DNA of 64,000 nucleotides from the NCBI RefSeq assembly GCF_000421145.1, contig NZ_ATWH01000009.1:1-64000 (forward strand), read 5' to 3'. The DNA comes from Glaciibacter superstes DSM 21135 (GTDB lineage Bacteria; Actinomycetota; Actinomycetes; Actinomycetales; Microbacteriaceae). The position numbers and the translations under genes are program-made. A model generated the notes under the pieces. The model had not been told where the DNA came from and ran no database searches. It was given only the letters and a program-made list of their open reading frames with translations. Positions 9,240 through 17,827 of this stretch are shown one piece after another; the first letter of the stretch is position 1, and each line of letters starts with the position of its first letter.

Positions 9240-9971
9240 ATGAGCGAACCCAAGTACGTTGAGATTCTCAACGAACTGCGGACCCGGAGCGCCAACCTGC
9301 CCATTGGCGCACGCCTATCTCCCGAGCGTGTTTTGGCCGAGGAATTCGACGTGAGCGTGATGACCGTTCGGCATTCGCTCGCCGGCTTGGCCGACGAGGG
9401 TTGGGTCAAGAAAGCACCCGGCAGTGGCACCTATGTCAGCCGCCCGACGGTCTCCATGGGACCAACGCTGACATCATTCACCGAGGACATGCACCGACGC
9501 GGCTTCACGCCGTCGTCGAAGGTCATGCGGAATGAGAATGTGACGCCCGATCTCGAGACCATCACAATCCTCGGCCTTCGACCGAACGAGCAGGCGGTCC
9601 TGGTTGAGCGGCTCCGTTATGCCGACAGCGAGCCGATGTGCTACGAGGTGAGCCTCTTTCCGTCGCACCTTTCTCCCGCGCTCCTCGGGACCGACCTCTC
9701 GGGTTCCGTTCACGAGGCCCTGGCCAGCCACGGAACTGTTCCGAACTCGACCCAGCGCATCGTCCGCGCCGTCGTGGCGCCGGACCGTGAATGCACTTTG
9801 CTCGAATTACCCCAGGGTTCGCCGGCCCTCGAGATCGTCGACACTTTCTTTGACAACCTCGGGCGTCCCATGCAGCATGTGCGCTCGCGCTACCGATTCG
9901 ATCGATATGAAGTGCATACCAACATCAGTCGAGTACATCATGCAGGCGAAGCGCGCTCATCCACCAATTAG
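9240..9971 (+). CDS. GntR/HutC-family transcriptional regulator with UTRA domain
   Basis: A 243-residue regulator. The winged helix-turn-helix occupies about residues 5-70 (LSPERVLAEEFDVSVMTVRH and GSGTYVSRP), followed by a UTRA effector-binding domain from about residue 85 (LERLRYADSEPMCYEVS-type strands). It is divergent from the sugar ABC operon, and the 24-bp inverted repeat lies between them. It probably represses the operon until the sugar or its phosphate binds the UTRA domain. An alternative start is possible, but ATG 9240 follows an AGGAGCGCAC ribosome site. Confidence 0.9.
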   Translation: MSEPKYVEILNELRTRSANLPIGARLSPERVLAEEFDVSVMTVRHSLAGLADEGWVKKAPGSGTYVSRPTVSMGPTLTSFTEDMHRRGFTPSSKVMRNENVTPDLETITILGLRPNEQAVLVERLRYADSEPMCYEVSLFPSHLSPALLGTDLSGSVHEALASHGTVPNSTQRIVRAVVAPDRECTLLELPQGSPALEIVDTFFDNLGRPMQHVRSRYRFDRYEVHTNISRVHHAGEARSSTN

Positions 9972-10008
9972 CCGGAATCTCAGCATCGACCGGGCGCGCC
10001 GCGCGCGA

Positions 10009-11196
10009 CTAGGAGGCTGGTAGAGGCTGCGCCTTGGCGCCGTGACCCGTGAGCATGACCACGATGGGGCCACCACTCACACCCTCGTTATCGACCACTT
10101 GTGGCAGCGCGGCCACCCCGGTCGCCGCAGATGGTTCCACCCACATGCCTACCGCTGCCAGGCGGCGAGTGCTGTCAACGATCGACTCCTCACCAACCGC
10201 GACGATGCGGCCCAGGCTACGTTCGACGGCCGAGATCGTGACGTCTCCATGCGACTCGTACCCAGTCAGCCGGTCGGCGATCGCAGTCGCGATGGTCGGG
10301 TCGGTCGTTCTGGGCGTCGGTGCCATGTCACCACCGTGCCGTCGCAACCACTCGTGGTAAATCGGGGCGACCCTGGCCGCTTGCACACCGACCAGCTTCG
10401 GAATCGCGCGCGTGATCCCCACGTCCACCGCGTCCTGGAAGCCACGCTCGATCCCTCGCAGGAGTGGTCCAGCGCCAATCGGCACGATGACTGCCACCGG
10501 GCTATCGCCGAGTTCATCGATCAATTCGAACGCGATCGACCGGTATGCCTCTGCGAGCAGGGGATTGCGGTATGTGGTGGACACATTCATCCAGCCGTCG
10601 TTCTCTCGGGATCGGGCGATTCCGTAGGCTGCACTATAGTCACCTGGCACCTCCTCGACTATCGCGCCAAAACTGCGACACGCGTCGAGCTTCTTTGTCG
10701 CGTTCGACTCTGTCCCGACAATGACGCTGCACTCCAGACCGGCAGCGGCCGCATAAGCGGAGGCGGCCACGGCCGCGTTTCCCGTTGACGCGACGACGAG
10801 GCCACGGAGTCCAAGGTCGCTCGCCATCGATGCTCCGAGCGCCATCGCCCGGTCTTTGAATGAGAGAGTCGGATTAAGGGACTCGAGCTTCGCATATACC
10901 TCCCTCCGGCCATGGGTCAGCGATGAATCGAGGACGACCAACGGGGTATCCCCTTCGCCGAGGGACACTTCAGAGTGGGTAAGGGGCAAGATACCGCGAT
11001 AACGCCATATGCCGCGATGCGACGGCTCGACCCGAACGTCGTGCAGCCGTTCAGGTTGCAGCACCAGCGGCCCGCCGCACAGCCGGCACTCGTAGCGGAA
11101 CTCCGCCGTCGTTGCCTGGCATTGCGCGCAAGCGAACAGATACGGGCGCCGACCACCCTTCGCGCGGGCGTCTTCGCCTGACTCAGATGACGTCAC
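10009..11196 (-). CDS. Threonine-synthase-like PLP-dependent lyase
   Basis: A 395-residue fold-type II PLP enzyme. An N-terminal zinc ribbon is visible (CAQC, then CRLCGG, residues about 23-40). The PLP lysine lies in LSFKDRAM, and the cofactor phosphate loop is STGNAAVAASAYAA. Relatives include threonine synthase and 2,3-diaminopropionate or threonine ammonia-lyases. It sits in a catabolic cluster with RidA, which hydrolyses the enamine or imine products of such lyases. A degradative lyase role is therefore at least as likely as threonine synthesis. It is divergent from the M20 gene across a region with the 13-bp motif. Confidence 0.8.
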   Translation of the reverse strand: MTSSESGEDARAKGGRRPYLFACAQCQATTAEFRYECRLCGGPLVLQPERLHDVRVEPSHRGIWRYRGILPLTHSEVSLGEGDTPLVVLDSSLTHGRREVYAKLESLNPTLSFKDRAMALGASMASDLGLRGLVVASTGNAAVAASAYAAAAGLECSVIVGTESNATKKLDACRSFGAIVEEVPGDYSAAYGIARSRENDGWMNVSTTYRNPLLAEAYRSIAFELIDELGDSPVAVIVPIGAGPLLRGIERGFQDAVDVGITRAIPKLVGVQAARVAPIYHEWLRRHGGDMAPTPRTTDPTIATAIADRLTGYESHGDVTISAVERSLGRIVAVGEESIVDSTRRLAAVGMWVEPSAATGVAALPQVVDNEGVSGGPIVVMLTGHGAKAQPLPAS

Positions 11197-11224
11197 TAGT
11201 GCCCACCTCTCGAGGGTTCAATTG

Positions 11225-11238
11225 TGGAATGCCCTTCT
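11225..11238. promoter_or_regulatory. Candidate IclR operator, copy 1
   Basis: TGGAATGCCCTTCT lies in the divergent region between the PLP-lyase and M20 genes. Thirteen bases are identical to a near-palindromic site (TGGAA-N5-TTCCA) just upstream of the iclR gene at 15584. Sharing across two promoter regions of one cluster suggests a common regulator. Confidence 0.6.
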
Positions 11239-11313
11239 GAAAGCTACACTCGATTCTCACAGGAGCCAAGATTTACCCCGTGATTGCGGCTCTCCCAGCA
11301 GCAAGGAGCCCGC

Positions 11314-12507
11314 GTGGATGTGCTTACCCTCACCAGGGAACTGGTCGCCGTCGACTCCCAGAACCCCGGTCCATTCGAACCCCGGATCGTGCAGTATGTC
11401 GATGCCTGGGCTCGCGAACGCGGTTTCGAGTCGCAGATCCTCGAGCCGATCAGTGGTCGGCCAAACCTGATCGTCACTGTTGATCGCGGCAGCAATGGTC
11501 ACCTCGGTCTCTCCGGGCATCTCGACACCAAGCCGATCGGCGACGCACTGTCGGAGTGGCACACGCCGCCGCTTGAGCTCACGGTGGTCGGAGACGACGC
11601 ATTCGGGCTTGGCGCGACCGATATGAAGGGCGGCGTCGCCGCGATGATGCTGGCGCTCGAGCGGTTCGCTGCCCGCGACGACTCCCAGGGCTCAGGGGTG
11701 GTGTCGCTGGTGCTCACCGCCGATGAAGAGCAGGGGTCGGATGCCGGTGCGAAGGCGCTCTGCGCTTCGGGTCTGTTGCCCCCGATCGACGCGATCGTCA
11801 TCGGCGAGCCAAGCGGGATCACCGACCCGTGGCAGGCCATCTATCTGGTCTCTCGAGGAATCTGCTGCTTCGATATCGAGGTCATGACCACTCAAGGGCA
11901 CAGTGGTTTGTCGACGTCCCTCGGTCGTAACGCGACGCTATTGGTGGCAGATCTCCTACACGCTTTCGAGAACTTCACACCCACAGTGGATGCGCCGGGC
12001 GAGGTCCTCTGCTCACCCACGGTTAATCCCGGCATCTTCGTCAGCGGCGGGGTGAGCTTTGGCACGTGGCCTGGTCATTGCCGCGTGAGCATGGAGGTGA
12101 GGCTCGTCCCCGGCATGTCACAGGCTACGTTGCACGGGGAAGTCGACGACCTCGTGCGTTCCACACTAGGCCCGGGAATCAATTACCGTATCCGATACCT
12201 GGAAAGCGGACAGGGCTGGATGCCGGCGGTGGAGCTTTCACCAACGAGCCCCGTTGCTCGTGCTGCCCAGTCCGCCGCAAAGTCGGTATTGGGCAGAGAG
12301 ATACCATTCGGAGCTTTCCCCGGAGGAACTGACGCGACGTACTTTATGGGCGAAGGCAATATCCCCACCGTGACCAGCCTCGGGCCCGGGTGGATAAGCG
12401 TGGCGCACGGAGCGAACGAGAAGGTCGGGGTCAGACAGCTCTCCGAAGCGACCGATCTCTACGAAGCACTCTTCGGTTCGTATTTCGATCAAGCGGAAAG
12501 CAGGTAA
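11314..12507 (+). CDS. M20-family metallohydrolase (ArgE/DapE/carboxypeptidase type)
   Basis: A zinc-dependent amidohydrolase or deacylase of 397 residues. Metal-site motifs are visible: GLSGHLDTKPIGD (His, Asp), GLGATDMKGGVAAMM (Asp) and TADEEQGSDAG (catalytic Glu). The frame opens at a TTG at 11284. GTG 11314 is preferred because AAGGAG (11303-11308) lies five bases upstream. It would remove an acyl or peptide group from an amino acid derivative, which could then pass to the PLP enzyme. Three bases separate its stop from the ridA-like gene. Confidence 0.87.
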   Translation: MDVLTLTRELVAVDSQNPGPFEPRIVQYVDAWARERGFESQILEPISGRPNLIVTVDRGSNGHLGLSGHLDTKPIGDALSEWHTPPLELTVVGDDAFGLGATDMKGGVAAMMLALERFAARDDSQGSGVVSLVLTADEEQGSDAGAKALCASGLLPPIDAIVIGEPSGITDPWQAIYLVSRGICCFDIEVMTTQGHSGLSTSLGRNATLLVADLLHAFENFTPTVDAPGEVLCSPTVNPGIFVSGGVSFGTWPGHCRVSMEVRLVPGMSQATLHGEVDDLVRSTLGPGINYRIRYLESGQGWMPAVELSPTSPVARAAQSAAKSVLGREIPFGAFPGGTDATYFMGEGNIPTVTSLGPGWISVAHGANEKVGVRQLSEATDLYEALFGSYFDQAESR

Positions 12508-12510
12508 GCA

Positions 12511-12900
12511 ATGACGAGAGTCGCGCATGTCAGTTCCACCCTTCCCGCACCTGCCGGACCCTACAGTCACGTGATGGATTGTGGTGCGTTCGTCGTCACT
12601 GCCGGCTTCGGGCCGCAGGACCCTGCCACCGGCATGGTTCCGGAAGGCATTGAAGCCCAAACCGAACAGGTGATTTCGAATGTCGAGACCGCTCTCGGCC
12701 TCGTCGGTCTTTCGCTCACTGACGTGGTGAAATCGACTGTGCATGTCGAGCGCCCCGACCGCGACTTCCCTGGGTTCAATGAGGTATATGGCCGCAGGTT
12801 CTCGGCGCCATATCCGGTACGGACAACCGTCGGAAGCAGGCTGGCGAATATTCTGGTGGAGATCGACGTTATGGCTGTTCGCAGCAGCGATCAGCCATGA
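12511..12900 (+). CDS. RidA (YjgF/YER057c/UK114) family protein
   Basis: A 129-residue protein of the Rid family, which deaminates reactive enamine or imine intermediates released by PLP enzymes. Features include the N-terminal PAPAGPYSH, the central VVTAGFGPQDP and the C-terminal RTTVGSRLANILVEIDVMA. The active-site Arg of RidA (in a PxRxxV context) is represented by YPVRTTV. It is coupled to the upstream hydrolase, and its last codon overlaps the start of the metallo-beta-lactamase-fold gene (ATGA). This supports a shared pathway with the lyase at 10009. Confidence 0.88.
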   Translation: MTRVAHVSSTLPAPAGPYSHVMDCGAFVVTAGFGPQDPATGMVPEGIEAQTEQVISNVETALGLVGLSLTDVVKSTVHVERPDRDFPGFNEVYGRRFSAPYPVRTTVGSRLANILVEIDVMAVRSSDQP

Positions 12901-13646
12901 CTGCCGTGTCGCTCAGCGACGCCGTGTGGCTCGTGGGGACCGCAGATAGATCCAGTCCTGCCTTCACGAGCGCCTTCGACTGCTGCCAGTATCTCGTCTG
13001 GGATGGCAACGACGGATTCCTTGTCGACGCGGGCACCGGTCTCGGTGCCGGCGCGTGGCTCGCGAACATCGATGACGTTGCGCGCCCCGAGCAACTGACG
13101 GGTCTGCTCGTGACGCACTACCACGGAGACCATGCAGGCGGCGTGGCTGCGGCAACGGCGCACGGTCTTAGAGCATATGCAGGAGACCTCACCGCGTCCG
13201 CCCTCCGAGCCGGTGATGAGACGGTGACCCAGCTCGCCCGCGCCCGCGCCGCCGGCATTTATCCGGCGGACTATGCGCTCGAACCCGTTGCGACGATCCA
13301 TTCGATCGACGACTTCCAATCCCTTCGAGTCGGCAGTCTGCGCGTGACGGCAATCAGTGCGCCCGGCCACTGTGACGGGCATTTCGTCTTCTACACGGAA
13401 ATCGGGTCCCGTCGGGCGTTGTTCAGCGGTGATGTCATCTTCTCCGAAGGAAGAGTAAGCATTCAAGCGCTCCCCGATTGCCGGCTCGACGAATACGCGG
13501 ACACCGTCATCGGTCTGGCAGAGCTCGAAGTCGATCAACTCTTCGCCGGTCATGGCCCGCCGGTGTTGGAGAAGGCGTCTGGAGGCATCGCGTCCGCTGC
13601 GGCATCCTTCGCCCGACTGGTGCCGCCTCCGAATCTGCTTCCATGA
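12897..13646 (+). CDS. Metallo-beta-lactamase-fold hydrolase
   Basis: A 249-residue metallohydrolase. The zinc motif THYHGDHAGG (HxHxDH type, about residues 75-84) and the later ligands ISAPGHCDGH and LFSGDVIF are clear. The family includes glyoxalase II, lactonases and thioesterases, so the substrate is open. It is translationally coupled to ridA by a four-base overlap and ends 14 bases before the convergent oxidoreductase gene. Confidence 0.87.
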   Translation: MTAVSLSDAVWLVGTADRSSPAFTSAFDCCQYLVWDGNDGFLVDAGTGLGAGAWLANIDDVARPEQLTGLLVTHYHGDHAGGVAAATAHGLRAYAGDLTASALRAGDETVTQLARARAAGIYPADYALEPVATIHSIDDFQSLRVGSLRVTAISAPGHCDGHFVFYTEIGSRRALFSGDVIFSEGRVSIQALPDCRLDEYADTVIGLAELEVDQLFAGHGPPVLEKASGGIASAAASFARLVPPPNLLP

Positions 13647-13660
13647 GGAACTGCAATTCG

Positions 13661-14698
13661 TCAGGACTGCCCGACCTTCTCCGGTAAACCCGTTTCAAGA
13701 GAACGGATGATGGCCTCCGCCATTTGAACTCCCCAGAGAGCTTCACGATGCGGCATGATTTCGTTGCCTCGCGTTCCGGAGAAGACATTGATCGCATGGT
13801 CGACCTCCGCGCGCAGCGCTCCGCCGATCCGGCCCATTTGCTCTGGCCAGAGCGACAGATCGGGCACGATCACGCCGTTGTCTCCCCACTCGGTGATGGC
13901 ATCGCTCAGCAGGCGTTGCTTCACCGTGCCTCCCTCCCCGATGACCTCGCACTCTCCGGCGATCGTGCCGCTGAGATCGAGCGCACCGGCCAGTGATTGC
14001 GGGCCGCGGTCTGGCACGCTCCAGGCAGATTCGATGGTTGCGGTCTTGCCTCCGGAGAGCTCAACAAGCACACTGACCGCGCTCGGAACAACATCCGTTC
14101 CCTGGCGTGTCTGAACCGCGAAGACACGCTGAGGCTGCTCACCGGTGAGGTACAACGCGAGGTCGATGTCGTGGATACACGACTCCCACACCGGATGAAC
14201 GCGGCTTCCGAAATCGTTGAGCCACGAACGCGTGAAGTCGCGACGGAGGCGAACCGTCCACAGCTCGCCGAGGCGCCCAGAGCTGATTGCCTGTTTGAGA
14301 TAAACGTACGGTTGTGCGAACCGCGAGATCTGGCCGGCGATCACGTGCAGCCCCTGCGATTCCGCAGCATCAATGGTTTCCTTGGCGTCTCGTCCAGACA
14401 GCGCCAAGGGCTTTTCTACGAATACATGGCAACCGGCAGCGATCGCAGTTCTCGCGACAACGGTGTGCGTGGATTCGTCGCTGGCCACGACGACCGCGTC
14501 TGGCTTTGCTTCGGCGAGCACGCGGGCGAGGTCGTCACCGGACACCGCGATATCGAACCGGCTCGCGACCGCAGCAGCCCGTGAGGCATCCGCATCGACA
14601 ACAGCGACGACGTCGGCCCCTGCTTCGCGCCAGGTGCGCACGTGGAGGCTCCCGAATCGTCCGGCACCGGCCACCACGACTCGGACTCTGGCCGTCAT
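13661..14698 (-). CDS. Gfo/Idh/MocA-family NAD(P)-dependent oxidoreductase
   Basis: A 345-residue dehydrogenase. The N-terminal Rossmann fold starts VVVAGAGRFGSLHV (GxGxxG), the family signature VFVEKPLA lies near residue 95, and the C-terminal half is the substrate-binding alpha/beta domain. It would oxidise a sugar-like or hydroxy-acid substrate. It overlaps the upstream iclR gene by four bases (ATGA), so regulator and enzyme are co-transcribed. It converges on the lyase/M20/RidA operon. Confidence 0.88.
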   Translation of the reverse strand: MTARVRVVVAGAGRFGSLHVRTWREAGADVVAVVDADASRAAAVASRFDIAVSGDDLARVLAEAKPDAVVVASDESTHTVVARTAIAAGCHVFVEKPLALSGRDAKETIDAAESQGLHVIAGQISRFAQPYVYLKQAISSGRLGELWTVRLRRDFTRSWLNDFGSRVHPVWESCIHDIDLALYLTGEQPQRVFAVQTRQGTDVVPSAVSVLVELSGGKTATIESAWSVPDRGPQSLAGALDLSGTIAGECEVIGEGGTVKQRLLSDAITEWGDNGVIVPDLSLWPEQMGRIGGALRAEVDHAINVFSGTRGNEIMPHREALWGVQMAEAIIRSLETGLPEKVGQS

Positions 14699-15531
14699 TT
14701 CTTTCCCGCCGCTCCTGCAACGTTCGCTGCTTCGTTCGCACTCAGCTCAGGCGCGTAGCCGAGGGCCATCGATATACGATCCGCGGAGATGCGCACAAGG
14801 CGGCCAAGTTCCTCCGAGCGTGAACCGTCGAATCGCTCGGTGGGTACAGACAGGCTGATAGCGGCAATCACGTGAGCCGATTCGTCGAAAACTGGAGCAC
14901 CCAGACTGGTCACCGATGGTTCACTTTCGCCGAGATCTCGGCTGTACCCGAGATGGCGCACGCTCTCCAGCTCTCGGAGCAGCGCGGCCTCGTCCACAGT
15001 AAATCCGAGTTGAGTCCGGGTTGATTCGATCACGGCCTCCACCGTCGATGATTGCGAGTAGGCCAGTATTGCTCGCCCGATCGAGGTCGTGACTGCCGGC
15101 GCGGTCGCCCCGATGCGTGTGACCACACCAACCGTTCGCGTGCTGTCGAGTTTGTCGACGTAGACGATGTGCGGGTTCGCGAGGGTGCCCAGGTGGCACG
15201 CCTCATCCGTCGCCTCCCTCAACTCAACGAGCACGGGAAGCGCCTCGACCCGGAAATCAAGACCGCCGAGGAATCCGCGCGCCAGAATGAGGGTGCCAGG
15301 GCCGAGGGCCTGGCGGCCGTTGGTGGTTTCGCGAGTAAGGCGCTGAGCGCGAAGTGTGCCAACCATGCGATGCACCGTCGTCAGCGTCATTCCGGTCTCT
15401 CGAGCGAGATCGGCCAGGCTCAATCCCGACGGGTGCACCGCGAGGGCGAATAGGAGCGCCATGGCCCGGTCGGCGGCTCGGAGGCCGTCGGGACCCCGCC
15501 TTTTAGCCTCCGAGTTGGAATCTTCGGACAT
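14695..15531 (-). CDS. IclR-family transcriptional regulator
   Basis: A 278-residue regulator. The N-terminal winged helix spans about residues 18-85 (LADLARETGMTLTTVHRMV), followed by the GAF-like effector domain. In that domain IGRAILAYS, YSRDLGESEPSVTSLGAPVFD and VIAAISLSVP are typical. Upstream, at 15584-15598, lies a TGGAA-N5-TTCCA site whose 13-base core recurs upstream of the M20/lyase pair. It probably controls both itself and the 10-13.6 kb genes. Confidence 0.9.
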   Translation of the reverse strand: MSEDSNSEAKRRGPDGLRAADRAMALLFALAVHPSGLSLADLARETGMTLTTVHRMVGTLRAQRLTRETTNGRQALGPGTLILARGFLGGLDFRVEALPVLVELREATDEACHLGTLANPHIVYVDKLDSTRTVGVVTRIGATAPAVTTSIGRAILAYSQSSTVEAVIESTRTQLGFTVDEAALLRELESVRHLGYSRDLGESEPSVTSLGAPVFDESAHVIAAISLSVPTERFDGSRSEELGRLVRISADRISMALGYAPELSANEAANVAGAAGKK

Positions 15532-15583
15532 CCACCAGTCCCTCCGCGAGTACCATGCCCGGCGAATGCAGCAGGGCAGGTTA

Positions 15584-15598
15584 TGGAATGCCCTTCCA
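15584..15598. promoter_or_regulatory. Candidate IclR operator, copy 2 (near-palindrome)
   Basis: TGGAATGCCCTTCCA is a 5-bp inverted repeat with a 5-base spacer, 53 bases upstream of the iclR start. Its first 13 bases are identical to 11225-11237. The size and symmetry fit IclR-type operators. Confidence 0.62.
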
Positions 15599-15717
15599 AA
15601 CTACCAGCTTCCCCGATGTATTCGACAACGTCGGTGACAGGTCGACTCCTGTTCAACGGAACAGATCGAGGATGGCGTGAGTTGCTCGCCGACGACGAAG
15701 TCGGCAGGTCGCCTGGA

Positions 15718-16446
15718 TCAGCGCCGCGCCAGCATCGACGTCACCCGCAGCATCTTGCTGTTGATCCAGACGTCGGAGTACTCGATCGGACGACCATCGT
15801 CGAGATACGTCACCTGCTCCAGGTACTGCACAGGGGAGCCGACAGCAACACCAAGCTCAGCCGCGACCTCAGAAGACGCCTCCTCAGCGGTGAAGGTACG
15901 CCGCCCTGAAGCGATCTTCAGCTGATACCGGTCTTCCAGCGTGCCGAACAGGCTGTTGAGCCCGAAATCGATCTTCTCAATCCCGGGCGTCAGATCGGTG
16001 CGCACATAGTTGAACAGCAGGGCCACCGCGCCATTCGACGTGCTCCGCAGCCGCGCCAAGCGCAACACCTTCTGCCCCGGCACCACATCGAGCAGACTCG
16101 CGATCGGCCGCGGCGCCTCAATCAGCTCCGCCGACAGCACCCGCGTCTCAACCGCCACCCCCTGGCTCGCGAAATCCTCAGACAACGTGCTCAGCTTCTG
16201 CGCGATCGCCGGCTCAATCAGCGTCGACGTCACAAACGTGCCCCGCCCCTGCACCTGCTTCAGCAGGCCTTCCCGAATAAGCGTCGTCAACGCCCGGCGC
16301 AACGTGCCGCGGCTCACGCCCAACTCCAGCGCAAGCTCTGGTTCGGTGCGCAGGCGATAGTTGCTCGGCCACTCTCCCGACGCGATTCGCGCTCGAATCC
16401 AGTCCGAAATCTGCGAATGGAGGGCGACGGCCGCGTTCCGGTTCAA
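15718..16446 (-). CDS. GntR/HutC-family transcriptional regulator
   Basis: A 242-residue regulator with an N-terminal winged helix (ELALELGVSRGTLRRALTTL and GRGTFVTS, residues about 30-75) and a C-terminal UTRA effector domain. The gene follows deoC on the same strand after a gap of about 130 bases that contains a direct repeat (TAGTGCGTCCTG twice). It probably controls the deoC/rbsD/rbsA-type operon upstream and may sense a deoxysugar or ribose-type ligand. Confidence 0.88.
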   Translation of the reverse strand: MNRNAAVALHSQISDWIRARIASGEWPSNYRLRTEPELALELGVSRGTLRRALTTLIREGLLKQVQGRGTFVTSTLIEPAIAQKLSTLSEDFASQGVAVETRVLSAELIEAPRPIASLLDVVPGQKVLRLARLRSTSNGAVALLFNYVRTDLTPGIEKIDFGLNSLFGTLEDRYQLKIASGRRTFTAEEASSEVAAELGVAVGSPVQYLEQVTYLDDGRPIEYSDVWINSKMLRVTSMLARR

Positions 16447-16515
16447 GGCCCGTCCGGCGTTCTCTGTTGATGCGAAGGTAGGCAGGGTTCTCTCCTTTGC
16501 GACTCCTGCTCAGGC

Positions 16516-16541
16516 TAGTGCGTCCTGAGTAGTGCGTCCTG
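16516..16541. repeat. Two direct copies of TAGTGCGTCCTG upstream of the gntR gene
   Basis: The 12-mer occurs at 16516-16527 and 16530-16541, between deoC and gntR. It could be a regulator-binding site or a small local duplication. Confidence 0.4.
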
Positions 16542-16573
16542 CGGCCGGTAGCTCCCGGCCACAGGACTGACCA

Positions 16574-17287
16574 CTAGTAGCTGGCCGTGTTCTCGTCGCT
16601 TGAATTGCTGATGATCGACAGACCGGCACTCGTGCCGAGCAGCACAGCACCCGCCTCGAGCAGCCCCAGCGCCTGCTCATAGTGCTTGATCGAACCTGAC
16701 GCCTTCACCAGCACACCTTCCGGTGCGCGGTCGACCAGGTAACGGATGCTGGTGGGGTTCGCTGTTTCGATCTGCCCACTGCTCGCATTCTTGAGGTACG
16801 CGACCCCAGCCTCGAGCGAGAGCTGAACGGCGAGCTCTTTCTCAGCATCCGTCAGCAATGGAAGCTCAAGCATGACCTTGACCGGCACACCGGCCGCACG
16901 CACGACCCCGGCGATGTCTTCGCGGAACTCATCGTGCATGCCGCTCTTCAGCCAGCCCACCTGCACTCCGATGTCGAGCTGGGTTGGGCCAGCCTTCACC
17001 AGCTGCTCAGCCTCGAATGCCTTACCGGCACTCGTCGTGACACCCACAGTCGGAAAGTCGAGGGCCGACGCGATCTCGATGCCGGTTCCGGCCAGCTCCG
17101 CCGCGACCAGCGAGACCCACGAACCGGGAACCATCGCCGCGTTGAAACCGTGCTCAACGGTCTCCTTGGCGTGCGCGATCATGTCATCGCGGGTGAGTCC
17201 GGTCTCGATACGGGTGTGCTGGATGTATGGGGCAAGCTGCGCGGGCGCGAGCTCACGGAAGTTGACGGCGGTTTTCAGGTCAGACAC
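16574..17287 (-). CDS. DeoC/FbaB-type aldolase (deoxyribose-phosphate aldolase-like)
   Basis: A 237-residue class I aldolase with a TIM barrel. PVKVMLELPLL carries one active-site lysine. YLKNASSG takes the position of the FVKTSTG loop with the Schiff-base lysine, and VLVKASGSIKHYEQ the following strand. The altered loop (NASSG instead of TSTG) suggests a substrate other than 2-deoxyribose 5-phosphate. Genes for RbsD and an RbsA-like ATPase lie upstream on the same strand. A cluster of three direct repeats precedes this gene. Confidence 0.82.
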   Translation of the reverse strand: MSDLKTAVNFRELAPAQLAPYIQHTRIETGLTRDDMIAHAKETVEHGFNAAMVPGSWVSLVAAELAGTGIEIASALDFPTVGVTTSAGKAFEAEQLVKAGPTQLDIGVQVGWLKSGMHDEFREDIAGVVRAAGVPVKVMLELPLLTDAEKELAVQLSLEAGVAYLKNASSGQIETANPTSIRYLVDRAPEGVLVKASGSIKHYEQALGLLEAGAVLLGTSAGLSIISNSSDENTASY

Positions 17288-17311
17288 AGTGGTTGACTTC
17301 TTTCTCTTCGG

Positions 17312-17356
17312 TTGGATACTGCAAAGCTTGGATACTGCGCAGTGTTGGAAACTGCA
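17312..17356. promoter_or_regulatory. Three phased direct repeats upstream of deoC
   Basis: TTGGATACTGCA (17312-17323), TTGGATACTGCG (17328-17339) and TTGGAAACTGCA (17345-17356) recur every 16-17 bases in the 84-base gap between the rbsD-like and deoC genes. Such an array is a plausible site for cooperative binding of the GntR protein encoded just downstream. Confidence 0.55.
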
Positions 17357-17371
17357 CAGAATTGAGTGGAA

Positions 17372-17827
17372 CTAGAGCTTGTCGGCGTAGTACGGCGGCG
17401 CGATCACGCCGGCTCCGCCGAACCATTTCGGCACGTCGACCCCGCAGAGGAGACCCACGTTTCCCCACGGCTCGAATGCGCCGGTTCGCACGATGACCTT
17501 CGCCTGGCGTGCCAGCTCCCCGAGTACGTCTGCATGGCTGCGCGTGGTGAACTCGGCGCCGTCGAACCGGCCCCGCAGGTACTCGTCGAGTCGCGGGTTG
17601 TTGGTGACCACGTCATCCGCACGCACGACACCCTCGACCACAAGCTCGGCGGCGATCAGATCGAGCACGGTACGCAGGTCTGGCAGGTTCTCGGCGATGG
17701 CCAGGTCGACCCGGTTTGCGGTGGCCGGAATCGGAAATCCGGCGTCGACGACCATGATGAGGTCGGTGTGCCCGAGCGTGGCGAGCGCCCCGCTGAGCTG
17801 GGCATTCAAGATTCCATGACGCTTCAT
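17372..17827 (-). CDS. RbsD/FucU-type sugar pyranase (mutarotase)
   Basis: A 151-residue protein of the RbsD/FucU family, which interconverts pyranose and furanose forms of an imported sugar. The family start MKRHGILNAQLSGALATLGHTD (His20 region), VVDAGFPIP and C-terminal NVGLLCGV are present. It overlaps the ATPase stop by four bases, so it belongs with the sugar importer. The rest of that importer was lost at 18550. Confidence 0.87.
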   Translation of the reverse strand: MKRHGILNAQLSGALATLGHTDLIMVVDAGFPIPATANRVDLAIAENLPDLRTVLDLIAAELVVEGVVRADDVVTNNPRLDEYLRGRFDGAEFTTRSHADVLGELARQAKVIVRTGAFEPWGNVGLLCGVDVPKWFGGAGVIAPPYYADKL

